NCBI GenBank assembly: GCA_021819985.1
Contig: JAKAEG010000163.1
Coordinates: forward strand, 1 to 7,554
Source: Nitrospirota bacterium
Lineage (GTDB): Bacteria > Nitrospirota > Thermodesulfovibrionia > Thermodesulfovibrionales > JdFR-88
DNA: 7,554 nt
Direction: 5' to 3'
Shown here: piece after piece, positions 1-5,830 of the stretch
Layout of the letters: each line of letters opens with the position of its first letter
Position numbering within the stretch: position 1 is the first letter of the stretch
Program-made: the position numbers and the translations under genes
Notes under the pieces: model-generated
Told to the model about the DNA's origin: nothing
The model's input: only the letters and a program-made list of their open reading frames with translations
Databases searched by the model: none

Positions 1-55
1 AGAGGTCCTCCTCAAGACCACTTATTAAACCGGCAGGCAAATATTCGCATTTGTC

Positions 56-74
56 ATTCCGGCTTGTCCGGAAT
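56..74. repeat. REP-like palindrome (7-bp arms)
   Basis: ATTCCGG (56-62) and CCGGAAT (68-74) form a perfect inverted repeat around the 5-base loop CTTGT. It lies about 65 bases beyond the stop of the RRM gene. Short palindromes built on GTCATTCCGG...CCGGAATC are, to my knowledge, a common dispersed intergenic repeat type in many bacterial genomes. Only one copy is in this window, so its dispersed nature is inferred. It could also help stabilise the 3' end of the RRM transcript. No T-run directly follows on either strand, so it is not a standard intrinsic terminator. Confidence 0.5.
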
Positions 75-137
75 CTTTCTAATATTTAATTGCCGCGTTA
101 ATAAAAAAAACCGGTCTTTGATTTGACTGGAAAATTC

Positions 138-464
138 CTATCTGAACCTGCCGCCTCTTTCTCTTCCAAAGGGCCTTCCGCCGCCGCCGGGTCTGCCTTC
201 TCCTCTGCCTCTTTCAGTCAGCGGACGCGCCTCGCTTACTTTCAGGGGCCGGTTCATTAGAGACTGGCCATCCAGGGTGGAGATAGCGCGTTCCGCGTCC
301 TCATCTGAAGGCATCTCAACAAACCCAAAGCCCTTTGAACGGCCCGTGACCTCGTCTTTTATCACCTTCACGGACTGGACTTCCCCTATTTTCCCGAATG
401 TCTCGCGCAAATCGTCCTCGGTTACATCGTAAGAAAGGTTCCCTACATAAATCTTCTTAGCCAT
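138..464 (-). CDS. RRM-domain RNA-binding protein with RG/GG-rich tail
   Basis: This 108-residue protein is a single RNA-recognition motif plus a short disordered tail, the layout of the small bacterial RNA-binding proteins best known from cyanobacteria and also found in other phyla. The RNP2 motif is IYVGNL (residues 5-10) and the RNP1 motif is KGFGFVEM (44-51); the aromatic residues that stack on RNA bases are present (Y6, F46, F48). The domain ends near residue 79. Residues 84-108 are almost all Arg, Gly, Pro and Phe, like an RGG box that would add non-specific RNA binding. The ATG start has a good ribosome-binding site, AGGAG, 5 nt upstream (470-474). The likely role is post-transcriptional, perhaps an RNA chaperone or a cold-responsive factor, but no target can be read from the sequence. 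It appears to be transcribed alone, with a long non-coding gap upstream. Confidence 0.95.
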   Translation of the reverse strand: MAKKIYVGNLSYDVTEDDLRETFGKIGEVQSVKVIKDEVTGRSKGFGFVEMPSDEDAERAISTLDGQSLMNRPLKVSEARPLTERGRGEGRPGGGGRPFGRERGGRFR

Positions 465-530
465 CTTGGCTCCTTTCAGGTTGACTTTCCGGCTTTTAAA
501 TTTTTTATCGTGATTTGAACGGCCCTGCTT

Positions 531-559
531 TAAATACAGTCATTTCATTTCATTTTCAG
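531..559 (-). promoter_or_regulatory. possible sigma70-type promoter for the RRM gene
   Basis: On the minus strand CTGAAA (559-554) and TATTTA (536-531) are separated by 17 bases, each matching four of six consensus positions. Transcription would start near 524, giving a leader of about 60 nt before the ATG at 464. The match is moderate and other AT-rich hexamers lie nearby. Confidence 0.3.
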
Positions 560-622
560 GAACCTCGCAAAATGGAAAAGAAAAAACATGTCATAATATG
601 CGCCAGAAAAAGCCCCGTCATG

Positions 623-797
623 CCCGGCCCCTTTTCCTGAATTTCTCCCGGAAAGATGGAAAGTCAATTATCGTGGAAGAGGATCTGAGCACGTGTTTTT
701 TAGCAGTTTGTTCGTTCCATTTCTAATTGAATAGTTGCATATCAAAAGCACGCAGTCAAGAGGAAAATCACAGGTCAATGGATAAAAAGGGGCCGGG
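623..797. repeat. 13-bp perfect inverted repeat bounding a 149-bp core
   Basis: CCCGGCCCCTTTT (623-635) is the exact reverse complement of AAAAGGGGCCGGG (785-797). Smaller inverted repeats lie within or beside it: TTTTCCT (632-638) with AGGAAAA (761-767), and AGATGGAA (654-661) with TTCCATTT (715-722, one G-U pair). On the plus strand the distal arm is followed by CTTTTTT (799-805). It may be a structured non-coding RNA, a long 3'-UTR fold of the peptidase mRNA, or a small degenerate mobile repeat. No target-site duplication was seen at the ends. Confidence 0.4.
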
Positions 798-806
798 ACT
801 TTTTTA
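784..806. terminator. weak terminator-like hairpin overlapping the peptidase stop codon
   Basis: AAAAAG (784-789) and CTTTTT (799-804) can pair around a GC-rich 9-base loop. On the plus strand the T-run continues to 805. On the minus strand the 3' arm ends in TTTTT at 788-784, so the element could work weakly in either direction. The stem is mostly A-T and the TAA stop of the peptidase gene (806-804) lies inside it, so function is uncertain. Confidence 0.3.
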
Positions 807-2273
807 TTTTGCGCTGACGGGCAGCTGCAGGCCCTCTTCGCCGGTCAAAAGTCTTTTTGCGCCTATCAGACGCTTCATGAAATAGGGTGTCAAAAGGCTT
901 CCGATCTTTACCCTGTGCCCGCCCGAGGAGGCATGTATGAAGAGGTTTTGCCCTATATATATGCCTACATGCGAAGGGAAAGAGGCATAGGTCCTGAAAA
1001 AGACCAGGTCCCCTATGGACAGGTCATCAAGGCTCACCGGGACCCCTTCGGTGAACTGCTGTCTTGCGGTGCGTGGCAGGGGAATATTCAGCAGGTTGAA
1101 TACCTTCTGCACGAAAGCCGAGCAGTCGATGCCGTAAAAACTGGATCCGCCGAAGCGGTAAGGGATATTAAGCATCAGTTTGGCAAAGAGCATCATCCTG
1201 TCCTTAATGCTGAGTGATTGCAGAGTTTCTGAGCCCTGCAGTTCCTTTATCTGAGTTTCTATCTGAGGGGCGGCTATCCTTGTATCGGCTGACGCGGCAG
1301 GCGCAGTTTCATTGGCAGCCTTATCAGTGAGCATTATCGTTTGCCCCGGTCTTAAGTCCTCGGTATCCATTTCGTTTATGGACATCAACTCTTCCGGTTC
1401 AAGATGGAACTTCCTGGCTATCCGGAAAAAGGTGTCCCCTTTTTTTACCCTGTATGTCCCAGGCGCCACCGCGACTTCATGGACTGACCTCTTTACAAGC
1501 AGCTTTTGGCCTTTTCTGAGTCTTGCTCTTTTAGACTTCAACCCGTTCAGGTGTTTTAATTGTTTAACCGTGGTGCCGTACCGCCTGGCTATGGAAAACA
1601 GGGTTTCACCCCTTCTGACCCTATGATATTTTGCTTCATATTTCCGTTTGTAATTCCGCGCGGCCGCGGCGGCCCTGTTGTCTTTTTTCGCCTCTTGCAG
1701 GATGCTGTTAAAAATGGCAGAGGTGGTGGAATTTGTAAGCGCGCTCTCCGGGATATTGGCTATTGACGGCATCACGTTGACAGCGGTCTTTATGTTTTCA
1801 TTTTTCCCATTTCCGGCAATAATACCTTGGTACTTGTCTTTAATCCGGGAGTTGCCGGATGCGACCGCTGTTTGATGGGCCCGGATGCGTTTTGCGTACC
1901 GATGGGCATGACGATACGCATAGTGTCTTGCGTGGAGCAGGCGTCTTGCGGACCGGCGGGTTTTGTGTCTTCGGCCTGCCTCCCGGATCCTCAGTTTTTT
2001 CCCGGGCTTAAGCCTGTTCGAGGAGAGGCCGTTTTCTCTTTTTAGTTTTTTTACGCTTATTTTGTAACGTTTGGCTATCCTGGAGAGGGTGTCACCTTTC
2101 CGGACCCTGTATCTTACGCTCGCATAAGCTGGATGGACATAAAGAAGGATTGCCAGGAAAAGGAGAATGAACTTTTTTGCGGACAACCGCGCGGTCTTTA
2201 CGTTTTCAGTCCTTCCAGGATACGGAGGGAAGAGAAAGTGAAAAAACCCTTTTGAACGGCTGACCTGCGGCAT
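804..2273 (-). CDS. secreted triple-LysM NlpC/P60 peptidoglycan endopeptidase
   Basis: This 489-residue cell-wall hydrolase probably cuts peptide stems of peptidoglycan in the periplasm or at the septum. A signal peptide is visible: a basic stretch near residues 26-34, a hydrophobic core at 35-46 and an AYA cleavage site near 49-51. Three LysM glycan-binding domains follow at about 54-97, 215-260 and 273-315, each starting with a Y-x-V-(R/K)-(R/K)-G-(D/E)-T type motif. The NlpC/P60 domain spans about 355-478. Its catalytic Cys is C384 in GIDCSAF, the His is H435 in SHVGIYIG, and H447 in FIHASS is the likely third residue. Residues 101-135 are unusually rich in Arg, His, Lys and Tyr, and 136-210 look like a flexible linker. 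The ATG used has GGAGGG about 12 nt upstream, but it leaves an unusually long 34-residue region before the hydrophobic core; a TTG at residue 30 (2186-2184) is an alternative. No neighbour suggests a shared operon. Confidence 0.93.
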   Translation of the reverse strand: MPQVSRSKGFFHFLFPPYPGRTENVKTARLSAKKFILLFLAILLYVHPAYASVRYRVRKGDTLSRIAKRYKISVKKLKRENGLSSNRLKPGKKLRIREAGRRHKTRRSARRLLHARHYAYRHAHRYAKRIRAHQTAVASGNSRIKDKYQGIIAGNGKNENIKTAVNVMPSIANIPESALTNSTTSAIFNSILQEAKKDNRAAAAARNYKRKYEAKYHRVRRGETLFSIARRYGTTVKQLKHLNGLKSKRARLRKGQKLLVKRSVHEVAVAPGTYRVKKGDTFFRIARKFHLEPEELMSINEMDTEDLRPGQTIMLTDKAANETAPAASADTRIAAPQIETQIKELQGSETLQSLSIKDRMMLFAKLMLNIPYRFGGSSFYGIDCSAFVQKVFNLLNIPLPRTARQQFTEGVPVSLDDLSIGDLVFFRTYASFPSHVGIYIGQNLFIHASSGGHRVKIGSLLTPYFMKRLIGAKRLLTGEEGLQLPVSAK

Positions 2274-2521
2274 GCTCCGTTAAAACCCTCCATACTGCGT
2301 GTTGTTCTTTGGCAACAGAATATCAGAAACGCGAACTTTTTTTCAATGAAAAAATGAACAGTTTCGAGGAGTTGCAATAATATTTTAAAGTGACGGAGAT
2401 CACGGAAAAGGAGAACCGGGCGAATGGGGCGGTCCATCCATAACGGCTGGGCGCACCGATGCGCGCCACTATATCCGAACGGCATTCCAGCGTCGTTTTG
2501 CTTTATGTTCCTTGGTTGTAG

Positions 2522-2547
2522 GGGCGGGGCTTGCTCCGCCCGTTTTT
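2522..2547 (+). repeat. GC-rich palindrome, terminator-like on the plus strand
   Basis: GGGCGGGG (2522-2529) pairs with CTCCGCCC (2534-2541) through eight pairs including one G-U, around a CTTG loop, followed on the plus strand by G and five T. That is the shape of a plus-strand intrinsic terminator, yet no plus-strand gene ends here. The gene ending at 2554 runs the other way and would see the hairpin without a U-tract. The wording TTGTAGGGGCGGGGC...GCCCC resembles dispersed GTAGGGGCG-type palindromes I know from many environmental genomes, so a repeat is the more likely reading. It could still stabilise the 3' end of the cyclase mRNA. Confidence 0.5.
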
Positions 2548-2553
2548 CTCTCT

Positions 2554-4587
2554 TTATACGGCTGTTTTTTTGGCCAGGCAGACTTTGTTTCGGCCCTCAT
2601 CCTTTGCGCTGTAGAGCGCTTTATCGGCCAGCTCGACCAGTTCTTCTTTTTTGTCAGTGTCCCTGGGAAATGATGAAACCCCTATGCTCACCGAAACGTT
2701 TATGGCCTGTCCGCCCGCTTCCATCGGGACCAGAAATACTGCCTTTCTAAGCCTTTCAGCCAGATTTTGCGCCCCAGGTTTGTCCGTTTCGGCAAGAATG
2801 GCGGCGAACTCCTCCCCGCCGTAACGGGCCGCCACGTCAGTGTCGCGCATGAGCTTTTTTATTATCGCGGAGACCGTTTTAAGAACGGAGTCGCCTGCCG
2901 GGTGGCCGAAGCGGTCGTTTATTTTCTTGAAATGGTCGATATCTATGAGAAGCAGCGAAAGCGGCCTTGGGTGCCGGACCAGCCTTTTGAACTCAGCCGA
3001 GAGCGTTTCATCGAAATGACGGCGGTTAAAAAGCCCCGTAAGCGCGTCGGTTTTGGCCATGAGGGCCAGTTTTTCATGCAGGATGGCGCGGGAGAATGTG
3101 ACTGAAAGCTGGTTTGAGAACATTTTTATGAGTTCTATCTGGTGGGCTGAAAATGAATTTGTCCTGTCGGAAAACATCCCAAGTACGCCAAGCGTGCCCT
3201 CCTCCCCGGCCAGCGGCTGAAGCAGTACGGATTTGACATGGAATCCGGCGTCAAACGGCAAGGCGGCAACCGGGTAATTACGAAAGTCGGATATATAGAT
3301 GGGCTCCTGTCCGCCGGAAAACGCGTTTGCAAGCAGCGTGCCTTTCAGGGTTTTGAAAATATGAAAATTCTTCTTTGCGGATATTCCGGAGAAACCGGAC
3401 GCAGCCGAAAGCTCGTACCCCTCCTTTGACACAAGAAAAATTGCGTTTGCCATGGGGGCGATCTTTCTTGCCCCAAGGGTCCCCTCATTTGCGACATCCA
3501 CTTTTGTGAGGTGTTTCAGGAGCCTGGAGCTTTCCTCCTCGAATACCTCAAGGCCCTTCAGGCTCCTTTTCATCTCGGCAAAGACCCGTTCCCGGCCCAT
3601 CATCCCGGTAAAAAAGGAGGCAAACCTATTGAAATCGGAAACATGTTTCAGGTTGAAGGCCCCAACCCGCCTGCTGTCGCAAACCGCAACTCCCAGTAAA
3701 TTTTTTCCCAGGATCAGGGGGACGGCAATCAATGAGCAGACAGGCTCGCCGTGTTCATATCCGGCAGACAAAAATTCCTTCCGGTCTATGTTGCTTAAGG
3801 AAACAGGCTGCCTGTTTTTCAGGCAGGCCCTTATAATGCCTTCGCTTTTCAGCCTGATCCCGGGGGAGGTGGAGCTTTTGACTGCCATATCTTCCCCCGA
3901 TACCCGGAAAACAGTTACAGTGTCCGCCTCCAACAACTCCCTGGCCAGAAGAAGGGCTTGGGAGAACTCTTTTTCAGCCGCCCCAAGCACGTCCACGTCC
4001 CCGGTGGAGAGGCCGGCCCCGCTTTTTTCTTCATATAGCAGACTTAATTTTTCGGAAAGTCCGGATGAGAGCGCCTTGAACCTCCTCAAGGCCAAATGGG
4101 AAAGAGCGCCTGAACTTATGGAAAAAAAGATAAGAGGAATGGCCCCGGGCCTGTGCAGTATCATGTCCCTGGCCCCAAGCGCGACGATTGCCGCCCAAAC
4201 CGGCCCAAATACCTGCGCGCCAAAAAAAGAGGAACTGGCAACCGCAAGGGGGATATCCAGATAGACCGCCCACGGATGTATCAATGAAAGCCCGCCCGAA
4301 ACAACCGCAATGGAGAGGAAAATCCCGGTTATATCAAGCGGTTTTTTATCTTTCGGATAAAAGATTTTGAAAATGAAATATCCGCAGACAATCAGAGCGG
4401 AGGAAAACCATAAGGCAGGGTGATTGAGAGGGAAACCGAGGTAAAAGCCCGCCGCAACCAGGACCAACGCGGCAAAAGGAATTTTTTCTTTTTCTACTAT
4501 TTTCTTTTGGCGCAGCCGGCTTAGTCTTTTGAACGTCCTCTTTTGTTCTCCTCTTCCTGGTAGAACTTCCGGTAAAGTATCTCCCAT
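2554..4587 (-). CDS. membrane-anchored GAF-GAF-GGDEF diguanylate cyclase
   Basis: This 677-residue protein is a predicted c-di-GMP synthase (2 GTP to c-di-GMP). A basic N-terminus is followed by about five hydrophobic segments between residues 36 and 166, which would place it in the inner membrane. Two GAF-like sensory modules follow, at about 195-325 and 345-500. The GGDEF domain occupies about 508-672. It has the entry motif TDALTGLFNRR, the nucleotide/metal-binding DIDHFKKIND (549-558) and an intact active site GGEEF (590-594). An RxxD inhibitory site (R581-D584) sits exactly five residues ahead, so product inhibition is expected. There is no EAL or HD-GYP domain. The signal sensed by the GAF modules is unknown. 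The ATG at 4587 lies 67 nt inside the preceding DUF507 gene. No ATG, GTG or TTG codon was seen in its frame across the overlap, and an AAGG lies about 11 nt upstream, so the overlap seems real. Translation is probably coupled to the genes before it. Confidence 0.93.
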   Translation of the reverse strand: MGDTLPEVLPGRGEQKRTFKRLSRLRQKKIVEKEKIPFAALVLVAAGFYLGFPLNHPALWFSSALIVCGYFIFKIFYPKDKKPLDITGIFLSIAVVSGGLSLIHPWAVYLDIPLAVASSSFFGAQVFGPVWAAIVALGARDMILHRPGAIPLIFFSISSGALSHLALRRFKALSSGLSEKLSLLYEEKSGAGLSTGDVDVLGAAEKEFSQALLLARELLEADTVTVFRVSGEDMAVKSSTSPGIRLKSEGIIRACLKNRQPVSLSNIDRKEFLSAGYEHGEPVCSLIAVPLILGKNLLGVAVCDSRRVGAFNLKHVSDFNRFASFFTGMMGRERVFAEMKRSLKGLEVFEEESSRLLKHLTKVDVANEGTLGARKIAPMANAIFLVSKEGYELSAASGFSGISAKKNFHIFKTLKGTLLANAFSGGQEPIYISDFRNYPVAALPFDAGFHVKSVLLQPLAGEEGTLGVLGMFSDRTNSFSAHQIELIKMFSNQLSVTFSRAILHEKLALMAKTDALTGLFNRRHFDETLSAEFKRLVRHPRPLSLLLIDIDHFKKINDRFGHPAGDSVLKTVSAIIKKLMRDTDVAARYGGEEFAAILAETDKPGAQNLAERLRKAVFLVPMEAGGQAINVSVSIGVSSFPRDTDKKEELVELADKALYSAKDEGRNKVCLAKKTAV

Positions 4588-4802
4588 TCCGGGCTGCCTT
4601 CAACAATCTTCCTGGAATAGGACTCAAGCTTCCTTTTTACCGCGACGTCTATTTGCTCGCCGGCTTTGATTTCCGCACCGAGCACTCTTTTTATGACCTT
4701 CCGGGCCGCCGCCTCGTCACCTTTTAAAGTGACCATCTTCTTTTCCAAAAGCCCCTTCAGCAGGACATGGCTGAGATGGGAGACTTTATCGTCAGAGAGC
4801 AT
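4521..4802 (-). CDS. DUF507 family protein (second tandem copy)
   Basis: A 93-residue, mostly alpha-helical, charged protein that I assign to the DUF507 family, whose function is not established. Seen directly: an N-terminal MLSDDKVSHLSHVLL segment typical of one DUF507 subtype, a central IKAGEQIDVAVKRKLESY stretch, and a polar tail ending NKRGRSKD. I start it at the ATG 4802-4800, whose A is also the last base of the upstream TGA (a TGATG junction). A TTG at 4805 would add one residue with a 4-nt overlap. No strong Shine-Dalgarno is present, which fits translational coupling. It has the same length as the gene before it and shares a V-x-x-x-L-x-x-Y-x-x-x-I-x-x-G pattern, which suggests an old duplication. 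Its 3' end overlaps the cyclase start by 67 nt. Confidence 0.88.
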   Translation of the reverse strand: MLSDDKVSHLSHVLLKGLLEKKMVTLKGDEAAARKVIKRVLGAEIKAGEQIDVAVKRKLESYSRKIVEGSPEWEILYRKFYQEEENKRGRSKD

Positions 4803-5083
4803 CAAAGGACCAGGTTCCTTTCTCTCACGAGTTTCTGTTTGGTAAGGTCGAACATCCTTCTGTAATCGAGCCTTCCCTTTTCGATATCGCTCTCGTATTT
4901 CTTGAGAAAGTCCCTTACCTCATCATTGAGCCTGTCTTCAACCATAAGCTCGTCCAGGATTATCGCCTCGGCCTCCACAATGAGAGTGTCCATCGGGACA
5001 GAGGGCTCAACCTGGCCCTCGCTCACGAGCTTGCCTATTATTTTTTCGGTCAGCGGCCTTACCCAGGTCTTGGGTATTCTCAT
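4802..5083 (-). CDS. DUF507 family protein (first tandem copy)
   Basis: A 93-residue acidic/basic helical protein of the DUF507 family, function unknown. It begins MRIPKTWVRPLTEKI, has an acidic centre (EAEAIILDELMVEDRLNDEV) and ends in a basic helix with the hydrophobic terminus LVL. It starts 31 nt after the rpsR stop codon. The purine-rich spacer contains AAGGAAGAAG, but its best Shine-Dalgarno match is farther than usual from the ATG. The stop shares its last base with the next ATG. Location directly behind rpsR suggests co-expression with ribosomal proteins and SSB, so a link to translation, RNA or DNA metabolism is a reasonable guess but no more than that. As far as I recall the family occurs mainly in Nitrospirota, Aquificota and deltaproteobacterial groups, which informs the taxonomic guess. 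Confidence 0.88.
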   Translation of the reverse strand: MRIPKTWVRPLTEKIIGKLVSEGQVEPSVPMDTLIVEAEAIILDELMVEDRLNDEVRDFLKKYESDIEKGRLDYRRMFDLTKQKLVRERNLVL

Positions 5084-5114
5084 CGGTTATTTTTCTTCTT
5101 CCTTCATTGCCAGC

Positions 5115-5366
5115 CTATTTTTCGACAAAAGGCAGAAGGGCGATGTTCCTTGCCCTCATGACGGCCGACGTGAGTTCCCTCTGGTGAAGGGCGCACACCC
5201 CGGTCATCCTCCTGGGCAGGAGCTTTCCCCTGTCAGTAATGTATGTCCGGAGCCCCTTCAGATCCTTGTAATCAATGAATTCGACCTTCTCGGAGCAGAA
5301 CCTGCAGAACTTCCTCCTGTTCGTGAACTTCCTGTGCGGACCTTTGCTGCCTCCTCTGCTTATCAT
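5115..5366 (-). CDS. rpsR: 30S ribosomal protein S18
   Basis: An 83-residue S18, full length for the family. It binds S6 and 16S rRNA in the platform of the small subunit. The conserved core FIDYKDLKGLRTYITDRGK (residues 30-48) and PRRMTGVCALHQRE (51-64) are present. The Cys pair C21-x2-C24 with C58 and H61 fits the zinc-binding form of S18. The ATG has AGGAG (5377-5381) 10 nt upstream. It follows ssb after a 47-nt, almost purely A/T spacer, much more AT-rich than the flanking genes. In many bacteria rplI comes next; here two DUF507 genes follow. Confidence 0.98.
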   Translation of the reverse strand: MISRGGSKGPHRKFTNRRKFCRFCSEKVEFIDYKDLKGLRTYITDRGKLLPRRMTGVCALHQRELTSAVMRARNIALLPFVEK

Positions 5367-5398
5367 TCTCTTTATACTCCTTTAAAATTTATATTTAT

Positions 5399-5415
5399 AA
5401 TTTTTATTAAAAATT
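5399..5415. repeat. 17-bp A/T palindrome over the ssb stop codon
   Basis: AATTTTTA (5399-5406) and TAAAAATT (5408-5415) are perfect reverse complements around one T. The element includes two bases of the ssb TAA codon and opens the 47-nt AT-rich gap before rpsR. As RNA it could form only a weak A-U hairpin. It may mark an internal promoter, an RNase processing site or an unstructured region that exposes the rpsR ribosome-binding site. Confidence 0.5.
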
Positions 5416-5821
5416 AAAAAGGCTCGTCTATCGCGTCGTCGGGCGGCGGGACATACGTATCCGGACCATGCGCCGGAGCGCTTTCAGTCTGACGCTTGCC
5501 CCCTCCACCGGAGCCCAGAAAACGGACCGTCTGGGCGAGCACTTCGAATTTTGTCCTTTGATGCCCTTCCTGTTCCCATCGGCGTTCCCGGAGCCTGCCT
5601 TCCACGAGTGCGGGCCTTCCTTTTGACAAATATTGGCTGCAGGGTTCGGCCTGTTTGCCGAACACAACGATATCTATGAAGAGGACTTCCTCTTTTCCAT
5701 CCTGAGATTTAAAACTGGAGTTCACGGCAAGTCCGAAACTGCAGATCGGCGTGCCCTGCGCGCTGTACCTGAGTTCGGGATCGCGTGTCAGATTTCCGGC
5801 GAAAATAACTTTATTGAACAT
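5414..5821 (-). CDS. ssb: single-stranded DNA-binding protein
   Basis: A 135-residue SSB, a homotetrameric OB-fold protein that coats single-stranded DNA during replication, repair and recombination. The OB domain covers about residues 1-105: MFNKVIFAGNLTRDPELRYS at the N-terminus and FIDIVVFGKQAE (48-59) are family hallmarks. The linker, from about 106 to 127, is short (glycines, then polar and proline residues). The acidic tip DDAIDEPF ends in the Pro-Phe that binds partner proteins. The ATG has AAAGG about 7 nt upstream and lies 9 nt after the rpsF stop, so translation is probably coupled. Its place between S6 and S18 is the classic arrangement. Confidence 0.97.
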   Translation of the reverse strand: MFNKVIFAGNLTRDPELRYSAQGTPICSFGLAVNSSFKSQDGKEEVLFIDIVVFGKQAEPCSQYLSKGRPALVEGRLRERRWEQEGHQRTKFEVLAQTVRFLGSGGGGKRQTESAPAHGPDTYVPPPDDAIDEPF

Positions 5822-5830
5822 TTTTTGCCT

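Larger units (their letters stand above)
465..803. other. 339-bp intergenic region, no convincing gene
   Basis: Neither strand has an open frame with good coding character. The longest small candidate is a 22-codon plus-strand frame starting at 572. The region holds the likely RRM promoter, a run of ATTTC-like repeats at 541-557, and a set of inverted repeats between 623 and 797 that could fold into a structured RNA (listed separately). It is the 3' flank of the LysM peptidase gene and the 5' flank of the RRM gene, both on the minus strand. Confidence 0.6.

Noticed and set aside
572..640. 22-codon plus-strand frame beginning MEKKKHVIICARK
   Set aside because: Only a weak AGGA upstream and no promoter I can defend; too short to support without conservation.
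915..1217. Plus-strand open frame of 100 codons
   Set aside because: Antisense to the catalytic NlpC/P60 domain, with no recognisable motif.
2341..2356. T-run/A-run dyad (TTTTTT CAATG AAAAAA) in the gap upstream of the LysM gene
   Set aside because: All A-T stem with no flanking terminator or operator features; likely only a low-complexity coincidence.
3808..3826. Perfect 7-bp hairpin CTGCCTG/CAGGCAG with a five-T loop
   Set aside because: Lies inside the first GAF-like module of the cyclase gene and encodes ordinary residues; probably a coding coincidence.
3452..4264. Plus-strand open frame of 270 codons
   Set aside because: It lies wholly opposite the GAF-GAF-GGDEF gene, has a Ser/Pro/Arg-biased composition typical of an antisense shadow, and shows no domain.
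4902..5417. Plus-strand open frame of 171 codons
   Set aside because: Antisense to the first DUF507 gene and rpsR, both of which are recognisable proteins; serine-rich shadow composition.
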